Below, in pieces: positions 24,201 through 34,258 of a stretch of DNA of 64,000 nt (positions are counted from its first letter, which is position 1; every line of letters starts with the position of its first letter). The DNA is taken from NCBI GenBank assembly GCA_019973155.2, contig BPQB01000001.1:558001-622000 (forward strand). The letters are read 5' to 3'. A model generated the notes under the pieces. The model saw only the letters and a program-made list of their open reading frames with translations. It ran no database searches and was not told the origin of the DNA. This DNA comes from Phanerochaete sordida (taxonomy: Eukaryota; Basidiomycota; Agaricomycetes; Polyporales; Phanerochaetaceae). The position numbers were made by a program, and so were the translations under genes.

Positions 24201-24581
24201 GCGGGCGAGCAGGTCCGCGTAGCGCGAGCGGAAGCTGGCCTCGGCGTCGGGCGCGGCGCTGAGGGCGTCAGCGTCGAACTTGGCGGACTCGGGGGACGTG
24301 ACCTCGTGCTCTGGCATCGGCTCAGTGTGCACCGTCCTCAGCCTCTCCGTCTCGAATCGCCCCTTCACAGCGTCCAGGCTCTGGCCGACGCGGTGCGTCG
24401 GTGTCCAGCGTCTCGTCCCGGTGGGGGTAGTCAAAATCGAATTGGCCGTCTGCGAGCTCGAGCGCGAGAGCGAGCCTGCACGCGACGTGGTGCGCTCGAG
24501 CAGCCTCTGTTGGTAAGCGAATGGAGTGCCCGCTGAAGGCGAGGGCTTCTGGCTGCCGGATAACGAGTGTGCGCGGTCCAT
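18232..24581 (-). CDS. IQGAP-family scaffold (Rng2/Iqg1 homologue)
   Basis: Very large cytoskeletal scaffold, roughly 1,800 residues, that in fungi organises the cytokinetic actomyosin ring. The first exon (24581-22965) encodes about 450 Ser/Thr/Pro-rich residues and then a calponin-homology domain (WADVQRHLLQAYEYLCHIG, RMRDGVVLAKLVRVFQGE). The CH domain continues over small exons with LDFRHSDNINVFFNFVRYVG. The exon at 22510-20700 holds about 13 IQ-like repeats such as IQAHARGTLVRRD and LQAQTRGVLIRRR, which bind calmodulin/myosin light chains. Downstream exons give a RasGAP-related domain and then RasGAP_C (SAQHFYEKGILLSID, QFDKLDIVLSSN). The IQGAP GAP domain is normally inactive and binds Cdc42/Rac. 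The terminal exon is uncertain: TAA follows directly at 18293, but an excellent GTAAGT donor suggests splicing to 18244-18232, giving INKKFYV. Confidence 0.9.
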
Positions 24582-24989
24582 GGTCGTGAATGTCGTAAAG
24601 TCGTGAAAGTGGTTGGGAATTTCGGTATTTGTAGGTTAGACAGAGGTCATGAACGGCGCAGATGTGGCGACAGAGTCAAATAGAGCAAAGACAGCGAGCG
24701 ACCGCGTGGGGGCGGTCCCGAGGTCGTTCAATGCGGTGAAGAGAGATCCTGCACGACGTCAAGTGTGGGCGTAGGGCCGCCCAAGCCGGCGCTTACGGTT
24801 ATCACAGCATCCGATCGCGACAGGCTCGTTTGGGCGACTCGACTTTGTCGCAGGAGCAGCACGAACCCGGCATAAACATTCGCATTAAAATTGGTCGCGA
24901 GACCAGTGCAGAGTAGACAGAGCCATACACAGGTATAATGATGGAAGCCAGCGAAACATTCTATCCAAGCAATGTGAGTCAACAACTAA
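24582..24989. other. Intergenic, IQGAP promoter and synthetase 3' side
   Basis: About 400 bases between the IQGAP start (transcribed leftwards) and the stop of the AMP-binding gene on the same strand. No further feature recognised. Confidence 0.4.
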
Positions 24990-27592
24990 TCACAGCCGCG
25001 CAGCAGCTCGTGCCTCGGCCTTGCGTCGCTCCCACTCCTGCGCGGCAAGCTTGCGCAGCGGGGCTTTGATGATCTTTGCAGAGGGTGTAAGCTCTGCGCG
25101 CCCGTGTCAGCTTTGTGGCCGCGGACGGCGGTGCAAGCATCTCACCAAACGGCGTGTCTTGGATGAGGATCATCACAGGGACCGCAAAGTACGGCAGTCT
25201 ATGAGGGTCAGCATCAGTCATCCCAGGCGCGAAATAACGTGGCTCACTTCTCTCGCGCCAGTGCGAACAGCTCGGCCTCTCGCACCAGCCCGTGGAACGC
25301 AGGCTTTGTCGACACGATCACCGCGACGAGCTCGCCGAGCTTCTCGTCGGGCACGCCGACGGCCGCGACCTCGGCGATGCGCTCGTCGTGGTACAGCGCG
25401 TCCTCGACCATCACCGACGCCTGGTGCCGCGCGTAAGCACGACGCCCAGCCACTGGGGGAAACGCCACCTACGATGTTCTCGCCGCCGCGGATGATCATA
25501 TCCTTGACTGCCAGGACGATCAGCAGCGCACGCGCGGACAAACGGGCACACGACGCACTTCTGTCGTGCACGTACAGGAACCCCTCCTCGTCCGCGCACC
25601 CGAGGTCGCCGGTGCGGATCCACCCGTCCGCGGTGATCGTCTTCGCCGTGGCCACTGCGCGCCGCGCCCCGTCAGCCCACCCACGCGGCGGCTGCGGCAG
25701 CGCACGCACCTTCGTCGCCCCAGTAGCCCTTCATGATGTCCGGCCCGCGCCTGCATCTCCGTCAGCGCGTGCCAGTCCCCGAGCAGACGGAGTCTCACAG
25801 CCAGATCTCGCCGATCTCGCCCGGCCGCACGGCCGCGTCGTTGCGCATGACGAGCGCGTCGTTCACCGGACACGGCAGGCCGCTGCCCAGCACACAGTCA
25901 GCACGCACACCCCGCGGCGCCGCGCAGCCACGCACACGCTCGTCGGCCGCGCCACATAGTCCTCCCCGGCGATGCCGACCGCGATCGAGTTCGTCTCCGT
26001 CATGCCGTACGCCTGGCTCCTGCGCGTGCGCGCCGTCAGGCCTGCCCACACGCACGCACGGGCGTAACTCACAGGACGGTGTGCGGGAAGACGACCTTCG
26101 CGCGCGCAGGCAGCACCTGCGGCGCCGCGGCGCCGCCGAAGAGCAGCGTGTCGAGCTGCAGGCCCGCGCGGTCGACGAGGTCCGCGACCATGCTCGGCAC
26201 CCTGGCGCGCCCGTCAGTCCGCGTCCGCCCAGCACGCGCGCGCACACGCACCCTCCCGCGATGCGCACGTTCTCCGCGCGGATGAGCCTGCGGGGCGGTC
26301 AGCGGCGGCGCGCGCGGGGGCGCGGGGCACGCACCTGGCCGCTGTGCGGGGCGCGCGCGGTGAGCGGCGGCTGCGCGGGCGGCGCGCGGGACGCACCTTC
26401 GGCGGGGTCCCACTTGCGCACGAGCACGATCTTCATGCCCGCGGAGGTCGCGAGCATCTGCGGCGGCCGTCAGCGCCACGGCGTGTGCCTGGGCAGCGGG
26501 TGCGGGGCGCACCGATAGGCTTGTCAGCCCGGTGACGTGGAAGAACGGCACCGAGACTAGAAGCCCCCTCTGTGGACCTGGGGGCGGCGCTGGCACGTCG
26601 TCGCCGCGCCGCAGCGCTGCGCGAGCGGCCGCCGCAGTGGCCTATCGGGTGTTGTCAGCTGTGTTTCACCGTGGCGACAGCTCCATGCGTACGTTGCGCA
26701 GGTTGGTGAGAAACTGGCGTTGAGTGGACAGCACGCCCTTTGGCAATCCTGTGCTAGAATATGATGGCGCGGTGAGCTAGCGTGCAAGGACAGAATTCTG
26801 TCTCTGGCGTACGTTCCGGACGTAAATATCACCAGCGCGTTGTCCTCGGGCAGGATGTCAGGGCCGGCAACGAGGAGATCGTCCCCACTACTGGCGCTGG
26901 CCCGCATAACGCTCTCCCAGAGCTCCATACTTTCCCACTTGGAACTGCGGTCCGGGGCGTCAAAAACTATGAATCCGTTGACCCCGCGGTGGCGTAACCT
27001 TGACACCGCTGGGACGATTCGATCCGCTCGTTCGCTATCGAGAAGGAGCAGCTTGCATCCGGTGTGACTCACGCAGTGCACCAGCGGCTCGGCGGGGAGC
27101 CATCTGCGGTTAGGACGAGTGAGCACGCTTCCTGTGACGTCCGTAATGAAACTTACGCACGCATTTACAAGGACCGAGACGGCGCCCAAGATATGGCACG
27201 CCCAGAAAGCCACAAGGTAATCCGGGAGATTGCGCGCGCAGATGCCCACTCGGTCGCCCTTGCAGATGCCGTACCGCCCGCGGAACATGCCAGCGGCCCG
27301 CAAAGAACGGTGGAAGATGTCGTGGTATGTTACCCGTTCATCGCCGAAGACGATGTAGGTCTTGTCGCTGTACTCGCAGGCAGCCCATAGCCAGAAGCTG
27401 CGGAGGGTCGGCCATAGGTTCTTGTAGACCCGCTGTACTCTGCCGTCCACTAGACGGGTCTCCATCTCGTGGGGCATTCCAGGGGCGCATAGGATGTCGT
27501 CGCCTGTGACAGCAGATGAATATGATGGATGCGAAAGTATGGGAGCAAGGGCACATACATTCGGCGAGTGTACGCTTCGGTTCCCAGCCCAT
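24990..27592 (-). CDS. AMP-binding acyl-CoA synthetase/ligase family protein
   Basis: Adenylate-forming enzyme that would activate a carboxylic acid with ATP, usually to a CoA thioester. The start at 27592 gives [11 protein letters not shown], spliced to a conserved opening ending [18 protein letters not shown]. Then come [34 protein letters not shown] and the start of the P-loop-like core ([10 protein letters not shown]). VPFFHVTG and the A5 motif QAYGMTETN follow. [21 protein letters not shown] is the A7/A8 region, followed by [12 protein letters not shown]. The C-terminal subdomain reads [20 protein letters not shown], and the end carries the catalytic-lysine region [11 protein letters not shown]. 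Many very GC-rich introns break the 25.2-26.7 kb part. Substrate unknown; resemblance is to medium-chain acyl or aryl-CoA ligases. Confidence 0.82.
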
Positions 27593-28522
27593 ATTGCACG
27601 ACGGTTCCGAAGAATTAGGAGATCAGGTATGAGGCGGACGCGGTGTGCCCTGACAGAAGAGCCCGCATGATATACCCGCAGTGGCGAGGGCAAAGGTCCG
27701 CTTCGGGGGGTTAGATCCAGAAGACGTGATACGAATGGCCAGATTTACCTCACGATGAGCAGCGGAGCGCTATAAGGCGACATGCCTCGGCTGGGTAGGA
27801 GCTAGCGGTGTGAGCCCGAGGCCCGTAGGGAAGAGGGCGAGAAGGCCGCGTTCACATAGGGGACGCTTGCATCTCCGTGCCTTGAGGCTGGAGTCCGAGG
27901 AGATACGCCCGCTGCGATTGACCCGGCTGACAGCCCTTGTCGTGGCCATTTGCTCCTGGTCTGATGGAAGGCGCTGTGAAACGATGGCCCTGGGCTGGCA
28001 ATCCTCGCGGCCACGTCGGACCTGCTCGGGGCTCTCTGCAGTTCTGATCATCCCGCTGCTCTGAGGCTTGCAGGAGCCCGGGCGCGCTACAGGGGCTGCA
28101 GGGATGGCGGGCGTGCGTGCGGCGGGCGAGCGAGCATGTGCAGGTCCCTGGGCGAGTGGGAGAAACGGGGAGACTGCAGTTTCCTACTTGCCCATTCCGG
28201 AAGCGCACATCAGCTGCCGATGGGCGCTAATGCAGCCGCCTGGGCGGCCGGGGATCGGCATCCGATGCCGCGGGAGATACCGACGGCGTATGTCTGCCCT
28301 TTGCACGCTTGTTGGACAGCCTTGACTCATACGAAAGCTGTGTGAGCGCGGTGAAGCACAATGGAGAGCCTGGGAGCCAACGAACTGGTGCCCTATCAAA
28401 CTCCGTATTTTGCTAGAAAACTGTGCCAAAAAAGGAAGCTGCTGGCTTAGTTTAGCTCAAAGCCTCGGACAAAAGTGGCGCTACCGCCGGCACGCGTTCT
28501 TGTCCCCAACTTCCGCGCGACC
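27593..28522. promoter_or_regulatory. Divergent promoter region, synthetase / GCP3
   Basis: About 930 bases between divergent starts. No TATA box is obvious at either side. Short overlapping ORFs on both strands show no domain. No repeat or RNA gene recognised. Confidence 0.4.
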
Positions 28523-31500
28523 ATGGCCTCGAACCTGGACTCGCTCGTCTGCTCGCTCGTCCCACAGGCCAGGCACGACCAGAACCTCAGAGACGAGCTC
28601 GTCGCGCACTGCGGCGAGATAATCCACAGGTAAGTCCCCTCGCTGCCTAGCTTTCGCCGTCGCACGCGTCTCGCTCGTACGCGTCTGCAGCTGCACGCCG
28701 TGTCTCATTTCGCGTCAAAAGTCACATAGGCCAGAGCAACGAGCCGGACATCGGCCATTTAGCAGATTCCATCAAGCGACATCGTTCGTAATCCTCCGCG
28801 TTCTTCGAATGTTTAGGCTGACCCGTGTCACAAGTGTTGCGTACATCTCCGAACGGTGTGCCCGCCTTGAGATTCTCAAATCTGCTGGCGCGTCTTCTTG
28901 AACAGGTGAGTAAGCCCTCTCCGTATGATCGGCCCCGCTGAACGTCTGCAGCCAGTCCTATCGCGGAAACATGCATCGCTGTCATTCCTCCACGCGCTGG
29001 GAACGACACCGGCTCCGTCGACGCGCAGTCCTGCGGCACTGCCTGCTTTGACGCTTCCTCCGCAGCCGCGTGCGCCGTCGCGGCTCCGGTCGGGAACTTC
29101 CACCCCGTCGCAGCCTGTACCCACCATCGCACGGCCAAAAGGCAAATCCAGAGCAGAGATCCTTCGCGAATACCGGGCAAAGATCGGTAGTTATGGGCAG
29201 CTGTCAGCGAAGACAGTATGCTGACGCTCTTCTCAGACCGGCAACACCTGCCAGAAAGCGTGCTTCTCCGGGACACCTTGTTCTTACTTCAAGGGATCTC
29301 CGGCAAATACGTACAGTTCGCGTCAATAAAGGATCCCGAGTCTAATCAGCTCGTCTTCAAGGACGACTCGGTGAGCGCTACATGATAGCACGCCCCAGCA
29401 TGTACCTGACGTCTCCTCGTTCCAGCGCTATGTCATACCACCGCCTACAAAGGCACTCATCCACCGGCTCGCGGAAGTCGGCTACCTCTACATTCGAGTG
29501 GACTCATTCGTTCGAGAACGAGAAGGCAAAGCAGGCATCGGGATGATCGAGCAAAGCCTGTGCCACCACCTTCAGTCCCAACTGACCGAGTACTACAGGC
29601 TTATCGCAGTTCTCGAGTCGCAGATGTCCGCCAGCCAGAACTCCGAGGACATCGCGGAAGGCGAGGCAGGGCCGAGCGTTCGCGAAGAAGAGACCGGTCT
29701 AACACTCAAACGTCTCGACGTCTGGATCCAGGAATGGCGGCTCCGGATGCGGATGATGAGTGTCTGCGTTGAGGGCGCCCGAGGTCTGCCGCCTCTCGTG
29801 ACCGTCCGCGTGGCATACTGCTCACCCCGGCGTATCTGCAGACACGCACGGCGGCGCGCTCGTCAACCTCATCCACGGCTACACCGACAACGGCGACCCG
29901 TTCGTGCGGCGGTTCACGGACCAGCTGCTCGAGGAGGTGCGCGCGCCTTGGTCCGCATGTGCCGGAAATACTGACGTGCGCGCGCGGGGCAGGTGTCGAA
30001 GCCGTTCTTCGCGACGCTGCACAACTGGCTCTTCTCGGGCGAGCTCGCGGACCCGTTCTCCGAGTTCTTCGTCGCCGTCGACCCCGCGCTCGCGCACCTG
30101 CAGTACGTGCAGCAGTCCGCGAGCGGGCCGCTCGCGGGCGACGGCGGGTTCGGCGGCGAGACGGAGGACCTCGGCGAGCGCGAGGGCGGGCTCAAGCTGT
30201 GGGAGGGCAAGTACCAGTTCAGAACGGAGATGCTGCCCTCCTTCGTCGGCGAAGCGTTCGGACGCAAGGTTCGCCGCACGCTGCCGTCCTTCTCGCTCCC
30301 CGCTGAGGCGCCCTAGATATTCTCGACAGGGAAGAGTCTAAACTTTATCCGGTACAGCTGCCAAGACAGCGACTGGGTCGCCACACGGGAGAAGCTGAGC
30401 AACACCGGGGGCAGTAAGTCTCGGCACGCGTCGCGTCCTCCTCGGGACACTGACCCCTGGCGCAGCGCTGCAGTACAGCGACATCGCGGGCCTTGAGCGG
30501 TCTATTGACACCGCGTACCAGATCGCGAGCCGCCGCCTGTTCGACATCTTCTTCGAGAAGTACGGGCTTCTGCACCACCTCCGCGCGCTCAAGCAGTACC
30601 TGCTCCTCGGACATGGCGACTTTGCAGATCAGCTCATGGAGTCTCTCGCGTGCGTCGCTCGCTGCCGTCCGCCTGCGCCCGGCGCTGACGCCCTCCCGCA
30701 GCCCCAACCTCGCGCGGCCCGCGAACACGCTGTACCGGCACAACCTGACCGCGACGCTCGAGACCGCGATCCGGCAGTCGAGCGCACAGGCGGACCCGCC
30801 CGACGTGCTGCGGCGGCTCGACGCGCGCATGCTCGAGTACTCGCACGGCGAGATCGGCTGGGACGTCTTCACGCTCGAGTACAAGGTCGACGCGCCGATC
30901 GACACCGTCATCGACGCGGACGCGATGACGAAGTACCTCAAGCTCTTCAACCACCTCTGGCGCCTCAAGCGCGTCGAGAGCGCGCTCAGCACGGGCTGGA
31001 TGCGCATTGCGGGCGGCGCGCGCACGTTCCTCCGCCTCCCCGGTACGCCCCGCGCGCCCCCCGCACGCGCCCGCTGACGCCCCGCCAGAGCTGAACCCCG
31101 AGTGGCACAGGGTGCGCATCGTGATGGCCGAGATGGTGCACTTCGTGCGGCAGCTGGCCGCGTACTGCCAGCTCGAGGTCGTCGAGTGCTCGTGGAAGGG
31201 CCTCGCCGAGTTCGCCGGCCGCCGCGCGGGCGACCTCGACGCGCTCATCGCCGCGCACCGCGCGTACCTCGACCGCATGGTCAAGAAGGTGCTCCTCCTC
31301 AGCCCCAAGGCCGGCCGCGAGGAGCTCCTCCTCGCGCAGGTCCGCGAGCTCTTCGCGACCATCCTCCAGTTCCGCGAGGCCACGGTGCGCCCCCTGCCCC
31401 CCGCGCCCCGCGCGTGCTGACGCGCGCCCAGGACGACTTCTACAACTTCTGTCTCAGCGAGTCTGCGCGGCGCGACGCCGCGCGCGACCCCGTGCGGGTG

Positions 31501-31762
31501 CGTCTCCCCATCCTCTGGCGGCGCGCGGTGCTGACGCGCGCAGGGCCTGTACACGGGCGGGCTGCGCGAGGCGCGCGCGGACGCGCTGCCGGGCATCCTC
31601 GCGCGCGTGCACGAGTACGGCGACGCGTTCTCGGAGCGCGTGCAGGCGGCGGTGCTCGGGCTGCAGAGCCACCCGGACCTCGACTGCCGCTTCCTCGGCG
31701 TGCGCCTCTCGTTCTCGGACTTCTACCGCTCGCGCCGCGAGCAGGCGCAGGCGAAGGCGTGA
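28523..31762 (+). CDS. Gamma-tubulin complex component 3 (Spc98/Alp6 homologue)
   Basis: About 860-900-residue core subunit of the gamma-tubulin small complex, acting at spindle pole bodies to nucleate microtubules. Exons 28523-28629, 28872-28905, 28952-29186 and 29237-29370 are in frame, and many follow. The grip1 part begins LLRDTLFLLQGISGKYVQF, then EQSLCHHLQSQLTEYYRLIA and the block NLIHGYTDNGDPFVRRF. The segment HNWLFSGELADPFSEFFV and the pair MLPSFVGEAF / GKSLNFIRYSC are hallmark GCP3 signatures. The grip2 part includes LFNHLWRLKRVESAL and ends RLSFSDFYRSRREQAQAKA. The N-terminus is least certain, because the first intron (28630-28871, 242 bases) is several times longer than the others. 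The last exons are separated by very short, almost pure-GC introns. Confidence 0.88.
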
Positions 31763-32352
31763 GGGGCGGGTTCTGTCTCACATCGTGTACGTTATGCGGC
31801 GGGTGCGCTGCTATTGTTGTTTCGTGGGACTCTGTGGGCTGGTTTGATGTGTGCGAGGGCGTGTGCGACCGTCAGAGAGCAGGGGCAGGTCAGCAGACGT
31901 GTCTACACCGAGAGTAGTCCCGTTTTGACCAGAAACTGGTAAGGCGACAATCTTGTTGCAGCAGAGATCGTCAGACATGTTTATACATAGCCAGAAGCTC
32001 AACCAGAAGGAGTGTATTCGAGCGGGAACGGGCGCAGTACTGCACATGCCTGGGAGCGAACGTCTCTGTCGGCGACCCATCACGCCGCGCGGAAGTAGGT
32101 TCCCCGGCAAAGCGACGTCTCCGCGACAACTCTCAGCGGTGCACCAGCCATCGCTTCGAAGAGAGGGGCTGGCCAGACATACAACGCCCCAATTGCCCAT
32201 AGATGGCCCCGCTTTCTCGGGACAGTGACCGGCACTTGTGAACCACGGCCGCAAACCCTCGGGTCGGCTCTACCTGCGCCGCGCGCCGACGCGGCAGCTC
32301 GTTCGAAGGACGGCAGCGGAGAGGCAATTGTGCGCCCGCAGCACGGTGAAGA
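31763..32352. other. Intergenic between convergent GCP3 and HAMP genes
   Basis: About 590 bases between two convergent stops. I looked specifically for a histidine-kinase continuation of the HAMP gene (H-box or N/G-box) and saw none. No other feature recognised. Confidence 0.5.
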
Positions 32353-33653
32353 TCAGAAGTCGACGTGCGGGACGTTACTCCGGGTAGCCTTGAGGTCGAC
32401 GTGGGCGAGGTCCTCGCGGAAGCGGTTCAGGTCACCCGCCTCGCTGGCGGCGGTGAGTTTGGATAGCAGGCGAGCGTGGGCGTTGAGGTCGGAGGCCATG
32501 GCGTTGACAGATTGCCTGTAAAGGACGGGTCAGGGCCGGTGCAGCTGGGCAAAATCGGGAGGGACATACGCGGTGGCCTTCCAATAGCCCTCCATCCCGT
32601 CGAGGTCCACCAGCTGTTCGGCGTCGCCCTCCATACCGCGCGTGCGCGCTACGTGTTCGGTCCGTGTGGCGAAGAGGAAGAGCTCCTCGAGCGTGCGGTT
32701 CACGCTGTCGACGAGGTCCTGCATCTCGCCTGCCGCGGCGACGCCTGTCACCCGCTGCCTCAGATGACCATGGGCAGCAGCATCCTGCCAGACGGGCGGT
32801 CATTCGATATACTGCTCCCGTGGCTTCGCAGACCCGGACGTACCGTGGCGGTCGCGATGGTGCGCACTTGCATGGTCAGCTGAGTGATCCGGGGTCAGCG
32901 AGAGTTCAAACTGTGGGGCGCAGGGACTTGTCTTACGTTTGCGGTCATCACGTTCACGCTGTCCGTCAGCTCTTTCCACACGCCGCTGGCGTTCTTCACA
33001 CGCGCCTGCACACCGAACTTGCCGTTCCCGACTTCCTTCGTGACACGGAGGACCTGCTGTGCGACAAGCTCCAGCTTCTCAATCTGCGCAAGACCTCAGC
33101 ACAAACAGAGCAGACACCGGACAGAATTTGCGCTACCATCTCGTTCACCAGATCGTTCAACTGTGAAATGACAGTCAAACCAGCCGGACAGGTGATCCGC
33201 TGGGACAAGTCGCCTTGTGCGACAGCGTTGCAGACTCGGGCGATGTCTGACACACCGGCTTTTAGAAGTCGAAGCTCTTCCGTAGGGTTCAATGCCGGTT
33301 CGGTAGCATGGCAGAGAGGGCCAGGGGGAATTATCAAGGCATTAGCTGCATCGGCTAGACCAGCAGACGAACTTGAGCTTGCCGCGGCTGGTAGTCAAGC
33401 GCAGATACCTACAGCTCTGCGCCGCCAGCGAAGAGGTCCCGTTGTTTTGCGCTGAGGCTTCAGAAGACTGGACTGGTTCCTTTGTCTCCAACTTGTGCTC
33501 AAGACTTTTGAGTGAATGTAGAATGCGTTCTGTCTTTGGATTGGAGGGTCCATCGTAGAGCGTAGTCGTTACCGTGGGCCTGCCGGATTCCAGCGCGCTC
33601 AGGCGCTCTATAAGATAGTCTAGAAAGAAGTCTGCGTCCTGCGAGGACGACAT
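32353..33653 (-). CDS. HAMP-repeat protein resembling the sensor part of group III histidine kinases, without a kinase
   Basis: Starts MSSSQDADFFLDYLIERL, then a polar linker with a coiled segment (ERILHSLKSLEHKLE). After an intron comes ARVCNAVAQGDLSQRITCP, a classic poly-HAMP repeat of Nik1/Os-1-type osmosensor kinases. It is followed by QLNDLVNEMVAQ, VTKEVGNGKFGVQARV and the block GVWKELTDSVNVMTAN. A less conserved repeat includes EMQDLVDSVNRTLEELF and SVNAMASDLNAHARLLSKL. The protein then ends at 32353 with NVPHVDF, about 350 residues in all. No HisKA, HATPase or receiver domain follows. In true group III kinases about five HAMP units precede the kinase. Here the unit is stand-alone, so a regulator or a decayed kinase are both possible. 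Exon joints after the second HAMP are read by eye. Confidence 0.7.
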
Positions 33654-34258
33654 TTTCGAGAGTGGGGTGGACGCGGACGTCGTTGCAGTCGTGGAGAAAG
33701 TCTAAAGTAGACGGTCTGAGACAGCTGGAGGAAATAGTCCATTGCCTAACGAGCGGACTTTTCGGAGTTGATGCAGCGGCTGCCATGCCGAGCAGACATC
33801 CTAGCTGTAGCTGTCAGACCGCTCGTTAAAACGAAGAAGACGAAGCTTATGAAAGTTAACCTCAAGATGTGCGGAAATTGGGTCTTCCCGAGGCGCCAGA
33901 CTCCAGCCCCGGCGCTTTGCTCCGACGAGCAGCGCCCGCAGCGCAGTGGTGGCGGATGATAGCGAGCTGGCGAGATGTATACTAGAGCATGCATGGCAAA
34001 AACGTTTTGGCCGTATTATGTTCATGGTGTTCACTTACTTCGACGCGGTCCCAATCGGAGGTTTCCGTAAACATGAGAACCTAGAAGCGTGCGGCCGCCG
34101 GCGTCCGCGGCGATGCGCTTGAAGGAAGACGATGAGAAGTGCACATTTTGCCGATCTTACTTAAGCTGAAAAGGCGTAGCAGGAATTTCTCCATATGGCC
34201 ATTGCAATTTCTTCAGGTGAATGGCAGTACAAGATGTCAACGATAAAAGTCTCTAGCA
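33654..34258. other. Intergenic, HAMP gene promoter and copper ATPase A 3' side
   Basis: About 600 bases upstream of the HAMP gene and downstream of the first copper ATPase. No domain-bearing ORF, repeat or RNA recognised. Confidence 0.4.

Noticed and set aside
25021..26518. Long plus-strand ORFs of 261-312 codons
   Set aside because: They are antisense shadows of the AMP-binding synthetase, whose motifs are clear on the minus strand.
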